Positions 31,165 through 40,487 of a stretch of 55,805 nt of DNA are shown piece after piece. The position numbers and the translations under genes were made by a program. The DNA is taken from positions 1-55,805 of the forward strand of contig PWTU01000501.1 of the NCBI GenBank assembly GCA_003562775.1. The letters are read 5' to 3'. The notes beneath the pieces are model-generated. The model was not told the origin of the DNA. It saw nothing but the letters and a program-made list of their open reading frames with translations, and searched no databases. Origin of the DNA: Ignavibacteriales bacterium. GTDB taxonomy: Bacteria; Bacteroidota; Ignavibacteria; T3Sed10-11. Numbering within the stretch: position 1 is the first letter of the stretch; every line of letters starts with the position of its first letter.

Positions 31165-32580
31165 ATGAGATCGAATAAGAAGAATCCAAAGAAATCCATT
31201 CGGGAAGTGTACGGATCCATCGGCAGCGGAGAAGTGCGGTCCTGCTGCGGCAATTTAGGAGGCCGGTATAGTACAACATTAAAGCTTGGATATTCACCGG
31301 ATGTGCTAACAAATATACCGGAAGGCGCCAATCTCGGGCTCGGTTGCGGAAATCCGACCGGTCTTGCTTCGCTAAGGAAAGGAGAAGTAGTTCTCGATTT
31401 AGGCAGCGGAGGGGGAATCGATAGCTTTATTGCGGCTCATGCCGTAGGCGATGAGGGTAGAGTCATCGGTGTTGACATGACGCCCGAGATGATCGAAAAA
31501 GCACGACAGAATGCACGAGATGCAGGTATAAACAATGTCGAGTTCTATCAAGGTGAAATTGAAAACCTGCCTGTTGAGAATAATTCCGTCGATGTGGTTA
31601 TATCAAATTGTGTTATCAATCTATCGGTCGATAAGCAAACGGCGTATCGTGAGATTTTTCGTGTATTAAAACCCGGCGGACGAATAGCTATTTCGGATAT
31701 TGTTGCACGTGCACCGCTCCCCGTTGAATTTACGCATGATGAAAGATTAATAACCGGATGTGTAGGGGGTGCAATTCCCGTTGACGAGTTATATCCTATC
31801 TTAGAAAAAGCAGGTTTTACGGATATTTCGATCATGGCAAAAAGTAACAGCGATGAAATTATATCCGGATGGCAGCCGGGCAATGATATTGAAGACTATA
31901 TATTTTCTGCATATATTTTCGCAATAAAACCGACTACGATCGAAGGGGACAACCATTTGAGTAGTAAAAAGTATTTTGAGGAAGTAGCACAAACGTGGGA
32001 TGAGATGCGGCAAAGCTTCTTTCCCGACTCGGTTCGTGACGCTGCATATAAAGCGGCAGATATTAAATCCGGTCAAATCGCGGCAGATATCGGTGCAGGT
32101 ACCGGATTTGTAACCGAGGGATTATTAAATCGCGGTGTTAAGGTGATTACCGTTGATCAGTCTCCCGCAATGCTTGAAAGAATGAAGGCGAAATTCGGTT
32201 CCGATAAAAATATTAGATATCTTGAAGGAGATTCGTCGGATCTCCCGGTAGAAAATGATTCGGTCGATGCAGTTTTCGCGAATATGTACTTACACCATGT
32301 CGAATCGCCGCCGGATGCAGTCAAAGAAATGTTCCGTATTCTCAAACCCGGAGGCATACTTGTCATTACCGATCTGGATCAACATTCGCATGACTTTCTC
32401 GTCACAGAACAACACGATAGATGGATGGGATTTGAACGGGATGATGTGAAAACCTGGTTCGAGGGCGCAGGTTTTCGGCAGATAAGGGTCGATTGTGTCG
32501 GCGAAAGTTGCTGTGCGAAATCAAAAACGGCAGAAAATGAGGCAAATATAAGTATTTTTATTGCCACGGGGAGAAAATGA
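31165..32580 (+). CDS. arsM: Arsenite S-adenosylmethyltransferase (ArsM-like) fused to a second SAM methyltransferase
   Basis: 471 aa; ArsM half NLGLGCGNPTGLASLRKGEVVLDLGSGGGIDSFIAA...ITGCVGGAIPVDELYPIL; second Rossmann MTase IAADIGAGTGFVTEGLLNRGVKVITVDQSPAMLERM; C-terminal GESCCAKSK. Confidence 0.85.
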   Translation: MRSNKKNPKKSIREVYGSIGSGEVRSCCGNLGGRYSTTLKLGYSPDVLTNIPEGANLGLGCGNPTGLASLRKGEVVLDLGSGGGIDSFIAAHAVGDEGRVIGVDMTPEMIEKARQNARDAGINNVEFYQGEIENLPVENNSVDVVISNCVINLSVDKQTAYREIFRVLKPGGRIAISDIVARAPLPVEFTHDERLITGCVGGAIPVDELYPILEKAGFTDISIMAKSNSDEIISGWQPGNDIEDYIFSAYIFAIKPTTIEGDNHLSSKKYFEEVAQTWDEMRQSFFPDSVRDAAYKAADIKSGQIAADIGAGTGFVTEGLLNRGVKVITVDQSPAMLERMKAKFGSDKNIRYLEGDSSDLPVENDSVDAVFANMYLHHVESPPDAVKEMFRILKPGGILVITDLDQHSHDFLVTEQHDRWMGFERDDVKTWFEGAGFRQIRVDCVGESCCAKSKTAENEANISIFIATGRK

Positions 32581-32680
32581 TATTGAGGTAAATCACAGCT
32601 TTCCATTTAAGAACTTATTAGATTAAAGCAACTACTCTGTTCCTTGTAAGTGAGGCAGAACAAATCATATTTATACTCTG

Positions 32681-33121
32681 ATGGGTTCAAAAATAATTCT
32701 CGTAGCTGACAGCGATGTGTACTACAGAACGTTGATAGCAGCATCGTTGCAAATGATTACCGGCATATCAGATATTCTGAAGGCTGCAACACTCGACGCA
32801 GCGATAGGTATTATAAAACGTCACCGACCGGATATTGTATTTCTTTCGACTGATTTATTGCAAACGTGTCCTTTGTGTTATACAGAAGTTTTACGGAAGC
32901 AAAAAATTGACGGGTGTCTTATCATAATGACAGAAGAGGGCGATGACCATTATCGTGATACAAAAATTGAGTCTCCTGAGGATATATTTTTCCCGAAAGA
33001 TAAACTACTACGACCAATTAAACGTACTGCGGATACGATACTCTGGATTCTGGCGGATCGGTTAGCATCTGCCAGGTCACTGAGAACACCGGCATACGAT
33101 TCTACTCTTCATACACTTTAA
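32681..33121 (+). CDS. Degenerate response-regulator receiver-domain protein
   Basis: 146 aa CheY-like fold pattern (KIILVADSDVYYRTLI...RPDIVFLSTDL...LIIMTEE...FFPKDKLL) with Ser at the phospho-acceptor position and a CPLC motif. Confidence 0.6.
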   Translation: MGSKIILVADSDVYYRTLIAASLQMITGISDILKAATLDAAIGIIKRHRPDIVFLSTDLLQTCPLCYTEVLRKQKIDGCLIIMTEEGDDHYRDTKIESPEDIFFPKDKLLRPIKRTADTILWILADRLASARSLRTPAYDSTLHTL

Positions 33122-34028
33122 ATATGAATTGTGGGTGCCCGGTTTTTTCTTTCAAAATTTTCTTCCTTAAATTTTTAATATCCGGGAGAATTTTTTCCGT
33201 TGCGTGAACCCCTTTTTCTATAAGCTCGTTATAGCGTGAAAATTTTACCCAGGAATATTCCTGAACCGCCGGTTGAATAATAACGTCCGCCTGTTCGACG
33301 AGCAACCGGTTTAAATTAACCTGCGTTATTTCACCTGCACGGAGGAGCATTCCAAGTCCCCGTGACGGAAGTTTTTGGTGGGTAACAGTTTTCCAAACAT
33401 CGACCGCTACTACCGGATTATTGCTAATCCTTTTGGCGGGGAGAACGGGAGTTATGCACGCAGCTCCACCATCAATAAGAAGTCGATTGTTTATTTCGAT
33501 CGGTGTTGTCAATGCAGGTATTGATGTACTCGCTGCGACGGCGGTTGTCAATGACCCGGTTCTGATTATCACTACGTCGCCGTTCCGAATATCGGTTGCA
33601 ACGGCGCCAAACGGAATCCGGCATTTGGTTATATCCATATCATCAATGAGATATGATAATGCTTCATGCAGTACCTTCTCAGGCAATGCGCTTTCACCGG
33701 TAATAGAACGTGATAGTATGTAATTGCGCTTTGCTTTATTAATCCATTGATCGAGAAAGTTATGGCGGTCGACGTAATCTTCGAGAACAAAGAAATCCAG
33801 TCCGATTTTTGTGAAAAAATCGGATTTGAATAACTTTTTTATTTTTTCCTCGCAAATCTTTGTGTCAAGTGTTTGCGCATACATCCCGCCGATTATAGCG
33901 CCAATGCTTGTTCCGATAATCAAATCGGGTTGGATTCTCTCGCGTTCAAGGACACGGAGAACGCCGAGATGAGAGATCCCCCTTGCTCCGCCTCCTCCAA
34001 GAACCAGTGTAAATGGAATATTCTTCAT
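33102..34028 (-). CDS. Patatin-like phospholipase (RssA-like)
   Basis: Start at MKNIPFTLVLGGGGARG (34028; ORF track extends to 34094); GTSIGAIIGGMYA GxSxG, LLIDGGAACITPV DGG. Confidence 0.9.
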   Translation of the reverse strand: MKNIPFTLVLGGGGARGISHLGVLRVLERERIQPDLIIGTSIGAIIGGMYAQTLDTKICEEKIKKLFKSDFFTKIGLDFFVLEDYVDRHNFLDQWINKAKRNYILSRSITGESALPEKVLHEALSYLIDDMDITKCRIPFGAVATDIRNGDVVIIRTGSLTTAVAASTSIPALTTPIEINNRLLIDGGAACITPVLPAKRISNNPVVAVDVWKTVTHQKLPSRGLGMLLRAGEITQVNLNRLLVEQADVIIQPAVQEYSWVKFSRYNELIEKGVHATEKILPDIKNLRKKILKEKTGHPQFIFKVYEE

Positions 34029-34174
34029 TGCAATTTCAGGTCGGTTGTGAATGTGACATAGATCATATTTAAAGATACTAAAAATATGATACAATGTGGT
34101 AAAATTGATTTTTTTGTCTAAATTATATATCTTTTTCTAACTTCTTCATTTTAAAACATTTAGGGGATTAATTT

Positions 34175-36007
34175 ATGTGTGGAATCGTCGGTTACATCGG
34201 AAAGCAAAAAGCATTACCGATTATTATCGAAGGATTAAAACGGCTGGAGTACCGGGGATACGACTCGGCCGGTCTCGCTACAATAGGAGACAATGAGATA
34301 CTCATTACTCGAATGAGCGGCAAAGTCGCAGAGTTGGAGAAAGCTCTTCCCGCTGACATCGATAACGGGTCGTTAGCGCTGGGCCATACACGCTGGGCTA
34401 CACATGGAGAACCGACCGAACGAAATGCACATCCACACAAAGATTGTGAACATAAAATCGCATTGGTTCATAACGGTATAATTGAAAATTTTCAAGCCAT
34501 ACGAACCAAACTTGAACAGGTTGGTCATAAATTTACCTCCGATACCGACACCGAGGTCTTGGCGCATCTTATTGAAGAAATGTTCAAATACACGGGTGAT
34601 TTGGTTGACTCGGTTCGTCTTGCCCTCAAAGAGGTCGATGGCGCATACGGTATTGCTGTTATCAGCGTTCACGAGCCCGACTATATTATTGTTGCACGTA
34701 AAGGAAGCCCACTTGTTATCGGCATCGGCGACGGCGAGCATTTTGTGGCAAGTGATGCCGCTGCACTGGTGAGACATACACGTAATGTCGTGTATCTTGA
34801 AGATGGAGAAGTTGCGGTATTGACCCGTGATAATTTTACAACAACGACGATTGATAATGTGGAAGTTGAGAAAACCGTCCATGAAATAACGTTTGATATC
34901 GAGCAGATTGAAAAAGCGGGCTACCCTCATTTTATGCTCAAAGAAATTCATGAACAACCGGATACCATATCGGATGCGCTTCGCGGTCGGATTTTATTTG
35001 AAGAAGGGGATGTGAAACTCGGCGGCTTGAGCGACGTTATTGACGATTTGCGGAATGCAAAAAGATTTATCATCACTGCGTGCGGTACGTCGTGGCATGC
35101 CGGTCTTGTCGGGGAATATATGATAGAACAATACGCACGCGTACCGGTTGAGATAGAATATGCGTCGGAGTTTCGCTATAGCAATCCCATTATTACTGAA
35201 AATGATATTGTCTGGGCGATAAGTCAGAGCGGTGAAACCGCAGATACGCTTGCCGCCGTCCGGGAAGCAAAATTACGCGGCGCCAAAGTATTCGGAATAG
35301 TCAATGTGGTGGGCAGTTCGATTGCGCGGGAAACCGACGGGGGGGTATATATTCACGCCGGTCCGGAAATCGGCGTTGCATCGACGAAAGCGTTTACATC
35401 GCAGTTAACGGTGATATCGCTTATTACCGTGATGATGGCGCGCTTGCGAGGTATGTCGATAACAGACGGTTATAAAATTTTAAGTGATTTAAAAAGTATA
35501 CCCGAAAAAGTGAAAGGAATTCTGGATCAATCGGAGTATATAAAGGATATAGCCGAGCGATTCTCATTTGCCAGGAATTTTCTCTATCTTGGCAGAGGAT
35601 ATAATTTCCCTGTTGCTCTTGAAGGTGCATTAAAGCTTAAGGAAATTTCGTATATTCATGCAGAGGGGTATCCGGCGGCGGAGATGAAGCACGGTCCGAT
35701 TGCATTGATCGATGAAAATATGCCGGTCGTTGTTATTGCGACGCACGACGCTTCGTATGATAAGGTTATGAGCAATATTCAGGAAGTAAAAGCCCGGCGG
35801 GGCAAGATCATTGCAATTGCAAACGATAACGATTCGGAGATCGATCGATATGCAAATTATGTGATCCGGGTCCCGGAGACGCTCGATCTTTTTTCTCCGA
35901 TTATTTCAAGTATCCCTCTTCAACTTCTCGCGTACTATATTGCTGTCTATCGTGGTTGTAACGTAGACCAACCGAGAAATCTTGCCAAGAGCGTGACCGT
36001 CGAATAA
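34175..36007 (+). CDS. glmS: Glutamine--fructose-6-phosphate aminotransferase (isomerizing)
   Basis: 610 aa; MCGIVGYIGKQKALPIIIEGLKRLEYRGYDSAG, tandem SIS domains, C-terminal PRNLAKSVTVE. Confidence 0.97.
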   Translation: MCGIVGYIGKQKALPIIIEGLKRLEYRGYDSAGLATIGDNEILITRMSGKVAELEKALPADIDNGSLALGHTRWATHGEPTERNAHPHKDCEHKIALVHNGIIENFQAIRTKLEQVGHKFTSDTDTEVLAHLIEEMFKYTGDLVDSVRLALKEVDGAYGIAVISVHEPDYIIVARKGSPLVIGIGDGEHFVASDAAALVRHTRNVVYLEDGEVAVLTRDNFTTTTIDNVEVEKTVHEITFDIEQIEKAGYPHFMLKEIHEQPDTISDALRGRILFEEGDVKLGGLSDVIDDLRNAKRFIITACGTSWHAGLVGEYMIEQYARVPVEIEYASEFRYSNPIITENDIVWAISQSGETADTLAAVREAKLRGAKVFGIVNVVGSSIARETDGGVYIHAGPEIGVASTKAFTSQLTVISLITVMMARLRGMSITDGYKILSDLKSIPEKVKGILDQSEYIKDIAERFSFARNFLYLGRGYNFPVALEGALKLKEISYIHAEGYPAAEMKHGPIALIDENMPVVVIATHDASYDKVMSNIQEVKARRGKIIAIANDNDSEIDRYANYVIRVPETLDLFSPIISSIPLQLLAYYIAVYRGCNVDQPRNLAKSVTVE

Positions 36008-36153
36008 ACAATCGTATTGTTTGGCTCATTTACTGGCAGTAAACCGAAAAACTATCTGTATGAATTGATTTTACACATCAAAGCGAAGCGGTTTTCCGTA
36101 TCCGGTACGGAACGCTGATTTGTATCTATATCGATTAATCTTATGGAGGCACT

Positions 36154-37470
36154 ATGTCGAAACGTAAAGTAATTATTATGGGAGCAGCGGGAAGAGACTT
36201 CCACAATTTCAACGTATTTTATCGAGATAACGATGCATATGAAGTCGTTGCATTCACCGCGACACAAATCCCCAATATTGAAGGAAGGAAATATCCGGCT
36301 GAATTAGCAGGAACGTTATACTCAAACGGTATTCCTATTCATCCTGAAGAAGAACTTGTCAATCTCATAAAGAAACATGAAATTAACGACGTCGTCTTTG
36401 CATATTCTGATGTCTCTCATCAATATGTGATGAATAAGGCGTCGATCGCAATGGCTGCGGGAGCAAATTTTAAATTGCTCGGTGCGCGGGAAACCATGCT
36501 TAAATCGAAAGTACCGGTCGTTGCAGTGGTTGCCGTTCGCACCGGCGCGGGAAAGAGCCAAACATCGCGCCGCGTTTGTGAATTGCTTCGTGATAAAGGA
36601 AAGAAACTAGTGGTGGTGCGCCATCCGATGCCGTATGGCGATCTCGTAAAGCAAAAAGTACAGCGATTTGAAACGGAAGAAGATTTCAAAAAACATGATT
36701 GCACTATCGAAGAGATTGAGGAGTATGAACATCACATTAACGAAGGGACGATAGTGTATGCAGGGGTCGATTATGAGGCGATTCTCCGGCAAGCGGAACA
36801 AGAAGCCGATGTTATAATCTGGGACGGCGGCAATAACGATATGCCGTTTTATAAACCGACTGTCACCATAACGATAGCCGATCCCCACAGACCGGGACAC
36901 GAGTTAAGTTACTATCCGGGTGAAGTGAATCTCCGCATTGCAGATGCTGTGGTAATTAATAAAATAGATTCGGCATACCCGGAAAATATCGATACCGTAC
37001 GAAATAACATTGCAAATGCAAATCCAAAAGCAATGGTTATTGAAGCGGCATCGCCGATATCTGTCGACGATCCCGCGGTGATTCGCGGTAAACGCGTCCT
37101 GGTTGTCGAAGACGGGCCGACGCTTACACACGGCGATATGACTTTTGGAGCGGGAACGATCGCTGCGAGGAAATTCGGTGCATTGGAAATTGTCGATCCA
37201 CGACCCTTTACCGTCGGATCGATAAAAGAGACTTTTAAAAAATATCCCAAAATGGGTATCCTTCTGCCCGCTATGGGCTACGGCGATAAACAAAAGAAGG
37301 ATCTTGAAGAAACAATCAATAAAACAAATTGCGATGCGGTCATTATCGGGACGCCGATAGATCTGCGAAAGATCATAGATATTAAAAAACCGAACGTTCG
37401 TGTTCGATATGATCTCAGTGAGATCGGCAGGCCGAATCTGGCCGACGCATTGAAACCTGTATTAAAATAA
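36154..37470 (+). CDS. Cyclic 2,3-diphosphoglycerate synthetase-like P-loop protein
   Basis: 438 aa; MGAAGRDFHNFNVFYRDN, P-loop VRTGAGKSQTSRRVCELL, DGGNNDMPFYKPTVTITIADPHRPGHE, DAVVINKID. Confidence 0.8.
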   Translation: MSKRKVIIMGAAGRDFHNFNVFYRDNDAYEVVAFTATQIPNIEGRKYPAELAGTLYSNGIPIHPEEELVNLIKKHEINDVVFAYSDVSHQYVMNKASIAMAAGANFKLLGARETMLKSKVPVVAVVAVRTGAGKSQTSRRVCELLRDKGKKLVVVRHPMPYGDLVKQKVQRFETEEDFKKHDCTIEEIEEYEHHINEGTIVYAGVDYEAILRQAEQEADVIIWDGGNNDMPFYKPTVTITIADPHRPGHELSYYPGEVNLRIADAVVINKIDSAYPENIDTVRNNIANANPKAMVIEAASPISVDDPAVIRGKRVLVVEDGPTLTHGDMTFGAGTIAARKFGALEIVDPRPFTVGSIKETFKKYPKMGILLPAMGYGDKQKKDLEETINKTNCDAVIIGTPIDLRKIIDIKKPNVRVRYDLSEIGRPNLADALKPVLK

Positions 37471-37493
37471 AAATAAATTGAAAAGGAGACGAT

Positions 37494-38411
37494 GTGAAAG
37501 CGAATGATTTTATATCCGCTCAGGATATTACTACAGACGAATTACATGCTTTATTTGAATTGGCAAAAGATATGAAGGCGGACAGAAAAAAATACCTCCG
37601 TTCGTGTGAAGGTATGTCGCTGGCGATGATATTCGAAAAGCCGTCGCTGCGGACGCGCGTTACGTTCGATGTCGGTATACAACAACTCGGCGGTAACGGC
37701 CTTTTTCTCGGTCCGAGCGACATTAATCTCGGTAAACGTGAATCGGTGTTCGATGTTGCGAAAAACCTCGAGCGAATGGTCGATATTATTATGATCCGTA
37801 CTTTTGCCCACTCCATCTGTACCGATATGGCCGACTATGCGAAGATACCGATCATTAACGGTCTTACCGATCACGAGCATCCGTGTCAGGCGCTTGCCGA
37901 CTATTTTACTATGTGGGAAATAAAAGGCGAATTAAAGGGTAAAAAGCTCGCGTATGTAGGCGATGGTAATAACGTAGCGCATTCACTGCTGCTGATGGGC
38001 GCACGCCTCGGTGTTAGTGTATCAGTTGGTACGCCGGAAGGATATGAACCCGATCCGGCCGTTGTTGAAAAAGCAAAGAAAGACGCACAGGCATTTGGGG
38101 CCGTGATCGAAGTAACGAACAACGCCGCCGTTGCAGTATCCGGCGCCGATGCGGTATATACCGATGTGTGGGCAAGTATGGGACAGGAATCGGAAGCTGA
38201 AGAACGAAAAATGATATTCACGCCATATCAGGTCAACAGTGCTTTGATGGCAAAAGCAAACGACGATGCTATCTTTTTGCATTGTCTACCTGCACACCGC
38301 GGCGAAGAGGTTACCGACGAGGTGATCGATTCGAAACAATCGGTGGTATTTCAAGAAGCCGAAAACCGGCTTCACGTACAAAAAGCATTAATGCACGAGC
38401 TGTTGCGATGA
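37494..38411 (+). CDS. argF: Ornithine carbamoyltransferase
   Basis: 305 aa; FEKPSLRTRVTFDVG, HEHPCQALADYFT, DVWASMGQE, FLHCLPAHRGEEVTDEVID. Confidence 0.92.
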   Translation: MKANDFISAQDITTDELHALFELAKDMKADRKKYLRSCEGMSLAMIFEKPSLRTRVTFDVGIQQLGGNGLFLGPSDINLGKRESVFDVAKNLERMVDIIMIRTFAHSICTDMADYAKIPIINGLTDHEHPCQALADYFTMWEIKGELKGKKLAYVGDGNNVAHSLLLMGARLGVSVSVGTPEGYEPDPAVVEKAKKDAQAFGAVIEVTNNAAVAVSGADAVYTDVWASMGQESEAEERKMIFTPYQVNSALMAKANDDAIFLHCLPAHRGEEVTDEVIDSKQSVVFQEAENRLHVQKALMHELLR

Positions 38412-39358
38412 GTGAACGACCAAAGTTAGCGTTGATCGCGATCGGCGGCAATTCCATCATTAAATCCGGACAACGAGGTACGATTAAGGAACAGTTCGAC
38501 AATATCGAAGAAACTTGCCGCTCGATTGTACAACTTGTTTTGCGGGGATACAGAATCATCGTGACCCATGGAAATGGTCCGCAAGTCGGAGCGCAACTAT
38601 TGCGCTCCGAACTTGCATCACATCAGGTATATACACACTCACTTGATGTATGCGTGGCCGATACACAGGGTTCGATGGGATATATGATTCAGAATTCTCT
38701 GCAACGCGCGCTTGATGACAATAACCGCAATGATGAAGTAGGCAGCGTAGTAACACAAGTTGTTGTAGATGAAAACGATCCTGCTTTTAAAAATCCGACC
38801 AAACCGGTGGGACCGTTTTATACCGAAGAAGAAGCGAAGGAAAAAGAGAACAAACTCGGCTGGGCAATAGTTGAAGATGCCGCCCGTGGATACAGACGTG
38901 TCGTTCCGTCTCCAATACCGCTCGAAATTGTCGAAGACAGGCTAATCAAAGCAGCGGTTGAAGACGGTATCATCGTGATTGCAGTCGGAGGCGGCGGTGT
39001 ACCGGTTGTGCGGCGAAATGATCGCCTGTACGGAGTTGAGGCGGTTATCGATAAAGATCGTGCATCGTCTATCCTTGCGCAATCGTTGAAAGCCGACCTG
39101 TTCATCATTTCCACCGATGCGGAAAAAGTATATTTAAATTTTAAAAAGCCGGATCAGACAGAACTCGACCGCGTGACTATCGAAGAGGCGAAGCAGTATA
39201 TGGCGACTGGACATTTTCCACCGGGAAACATGGGGCCGAAAGTTGAAGCGGTTATTAATTACCTCGAAGCCGGAGGAGAACACGCAATAATTACTTCACC
39301 GGAGAATCTCGGGACTGCGGTTGACGGTAAAACCGGCACTCATTTTTTAAGAAAATAA
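38408..39358 (+). CDS. arcC: Carbamate kinase
   Basis: Start MSERPKLALIAIGGNSI at 38408 overlapping the argF stop (ORF track extends to 38282); VTHGNGPQVGAQLLRSE, AVGGGGVPVVRR, GNMGPKVEAVINYL. Confidence 0.93.
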   Translation: MSERPKLALIAIGGNSIIKSGQRGTIKEQFDNIEETCRSIVQLVLRGYRIIVTHGNGPQVGAQLLRSELASHQVYTHSLDVCVADTQGSMGYMIQNSLQRALDDNNRNDEVGSVVTQVVVDENDPAFKNPTKPVGPFYTEEEAKEKENKLGWAIVEDAARGYRRVVPSPIPLEIVEDRLIKAAVEDGIIVIAVGGGGVPVVRRNDRLYGVEAVIDKDRASSILAQSLKADLFIISTDAEKVYLNFKKPDQTELDRVTIEEAKQYMATGHFPPGNMGPKVEAVINYLEAGGEHAIITSPENLGTAVDGKTGTHFLRK

Positions 39359-39411
39359 TAATGAGTTACTTTTAATATTTTCAAATTGAATTTTTTATAG
39401 GTAAAAAACCG

Positions 39412-40332
39412 ATGAAATTAAAACATATTCTCGAGTCCCAACAGTTTACCAGACCTTTGCTTAACGAACTGTTTACGGTTGCCGATCAAATGGATCGGGT
39501 GTTCCTGCGCGGAGGAACACAGGATTATAATAACAAAATAATGGCGACATTGTTTTATGAACCATCGACACGCACACGATTTTCGTTTGAAGCTGCTATG
39601 CACCGTCTTGGCGGAAGGGTAATTTCTACGGAAAACGCACGGGATTTCTCATCCGGCGCCGCCGGCGAGAGTCTTGAAGATACAATCAATGTCCTGAACA
39701 ACTATACGGATGTCATTGTCTTACGGCACAATGAAATTGACGGATCGAAACGTGCGGCGGAGGTTTCACAGGTGCCGATTATTAATGCAGGCGACGGCAA
39801 GGGAGGACAGCACCCGACGCAGGCATTACTTGATCTCTATACAATTTACAAGGAGCGCGAATCTATCGAAGGTTTGAAGATAGCATTTGTCGGCGATCTT
39901 GCAAACGGCAGGACGGTACGGTCTCTCTCGTATTTACTCGGAAAGTTTGAACGTGTGAAGCTGTACTTCGTTGCACCGGAGGTTATTCAGATGAAAAATG
40001 ATATACTCGAATATCTCGATAAGCACGAGATATGGTACGATACCGTGGAAAACTTAACATCTGTTATTCCAGAAGTTGATGTTGTATATCAAACCCGTAT
40101 CGAGAAAGAGCGGCTCGGTGAGCAAGCCGGAGAATATGGAAAATTCGTAAAAGAATACTATATTGACAGGAATGTCTTGCAAAGTATGGCGAAACATGCT
40201 ATTATAATGCATCCGTTACCGCGGTTGAAGGAAATTTCACCCGAGGTGGACTCTGATCCGCGCGCTGCATATTTTAGACAGGCACGTAACGGGATACTGG
40301 TAAGAATGGCGTTGTTGTCGATGTTGTTTTGA
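39412..40332 (+). CDS. pyrB: Aspartate carbamoyltransferase-like catalytic subunit (copy 2)
   Basis: 306 aa; MATLFYEPSTRTRFSFEAAMHRLGG, GDGKGGQHPTQALLDLYTIYKE, IIMHPLPRLKEISPEVDSDPRAAYFRQARNG; clearly diverged from copy 1. Confidence 0.9.
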   Translation: MKLKHILESQQFTRPLLNELFTVADQMDRVFLRGGTQDYNNKIMATLFYEPSTRTRFSFEAAMHRLGGRVISTENARDFSSGAAGESLEDTINVLNNYTDVIVLRHNEIDGSKRAAEVSQVPIINAGDGKGGQHPTQALLDLYTIYKERESIEGLKIAFVGDLANGRTVRSLSYLLGKFERVKLYFVAPEVIQMKNDILEYLDKHEIWYDTVENLTSVIPEVDVVYQTRIEKERLGEQAGEYGKFVKEYYIDRNVLQSMAKHAIIMHPLPRLKEISPEVDSDPRAAYFRQARNGILVRMALLSMLF

Positions 40333-40452
40333 TTACCGGAGAAAGATTGAATGGCGGCGTTACGAATAAAAGGTAAGAGCAACACCCATTCTATCGGTAG
40401 CTTAGATATAAGGATATCGTAAACAACACAATACAAATCGGAAATAGAAATG

Positions 40453-40474
40453 TAATGTACAGTTAATGTACAGT
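40453..40474 (+). promoter_or_regulatory. Tandem 11-bp direct repeat TAATGTACAGT x2, candidate operator
   Basis: Perfect tandem repeat immediately upstream of the acyl-CoA dehydrogenase; 9-mer core recurs inverted at 42574-42582. Confidence 0.4.
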
Positions 40475-40487
40475 TATGGAGATTATT

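Noticed and set aside
34140-34175. Possible glmS ribozyme upstream of glmS
   Set aside because: The upstream region is short and AT-rich, with no recognisable ribozyme core.
36095-36115. TCCGTA-TCCGG-TACGGA hairpin after glmS as a terminator
   Set aside because: Only 6 bp and no T-tract; too weak to call.
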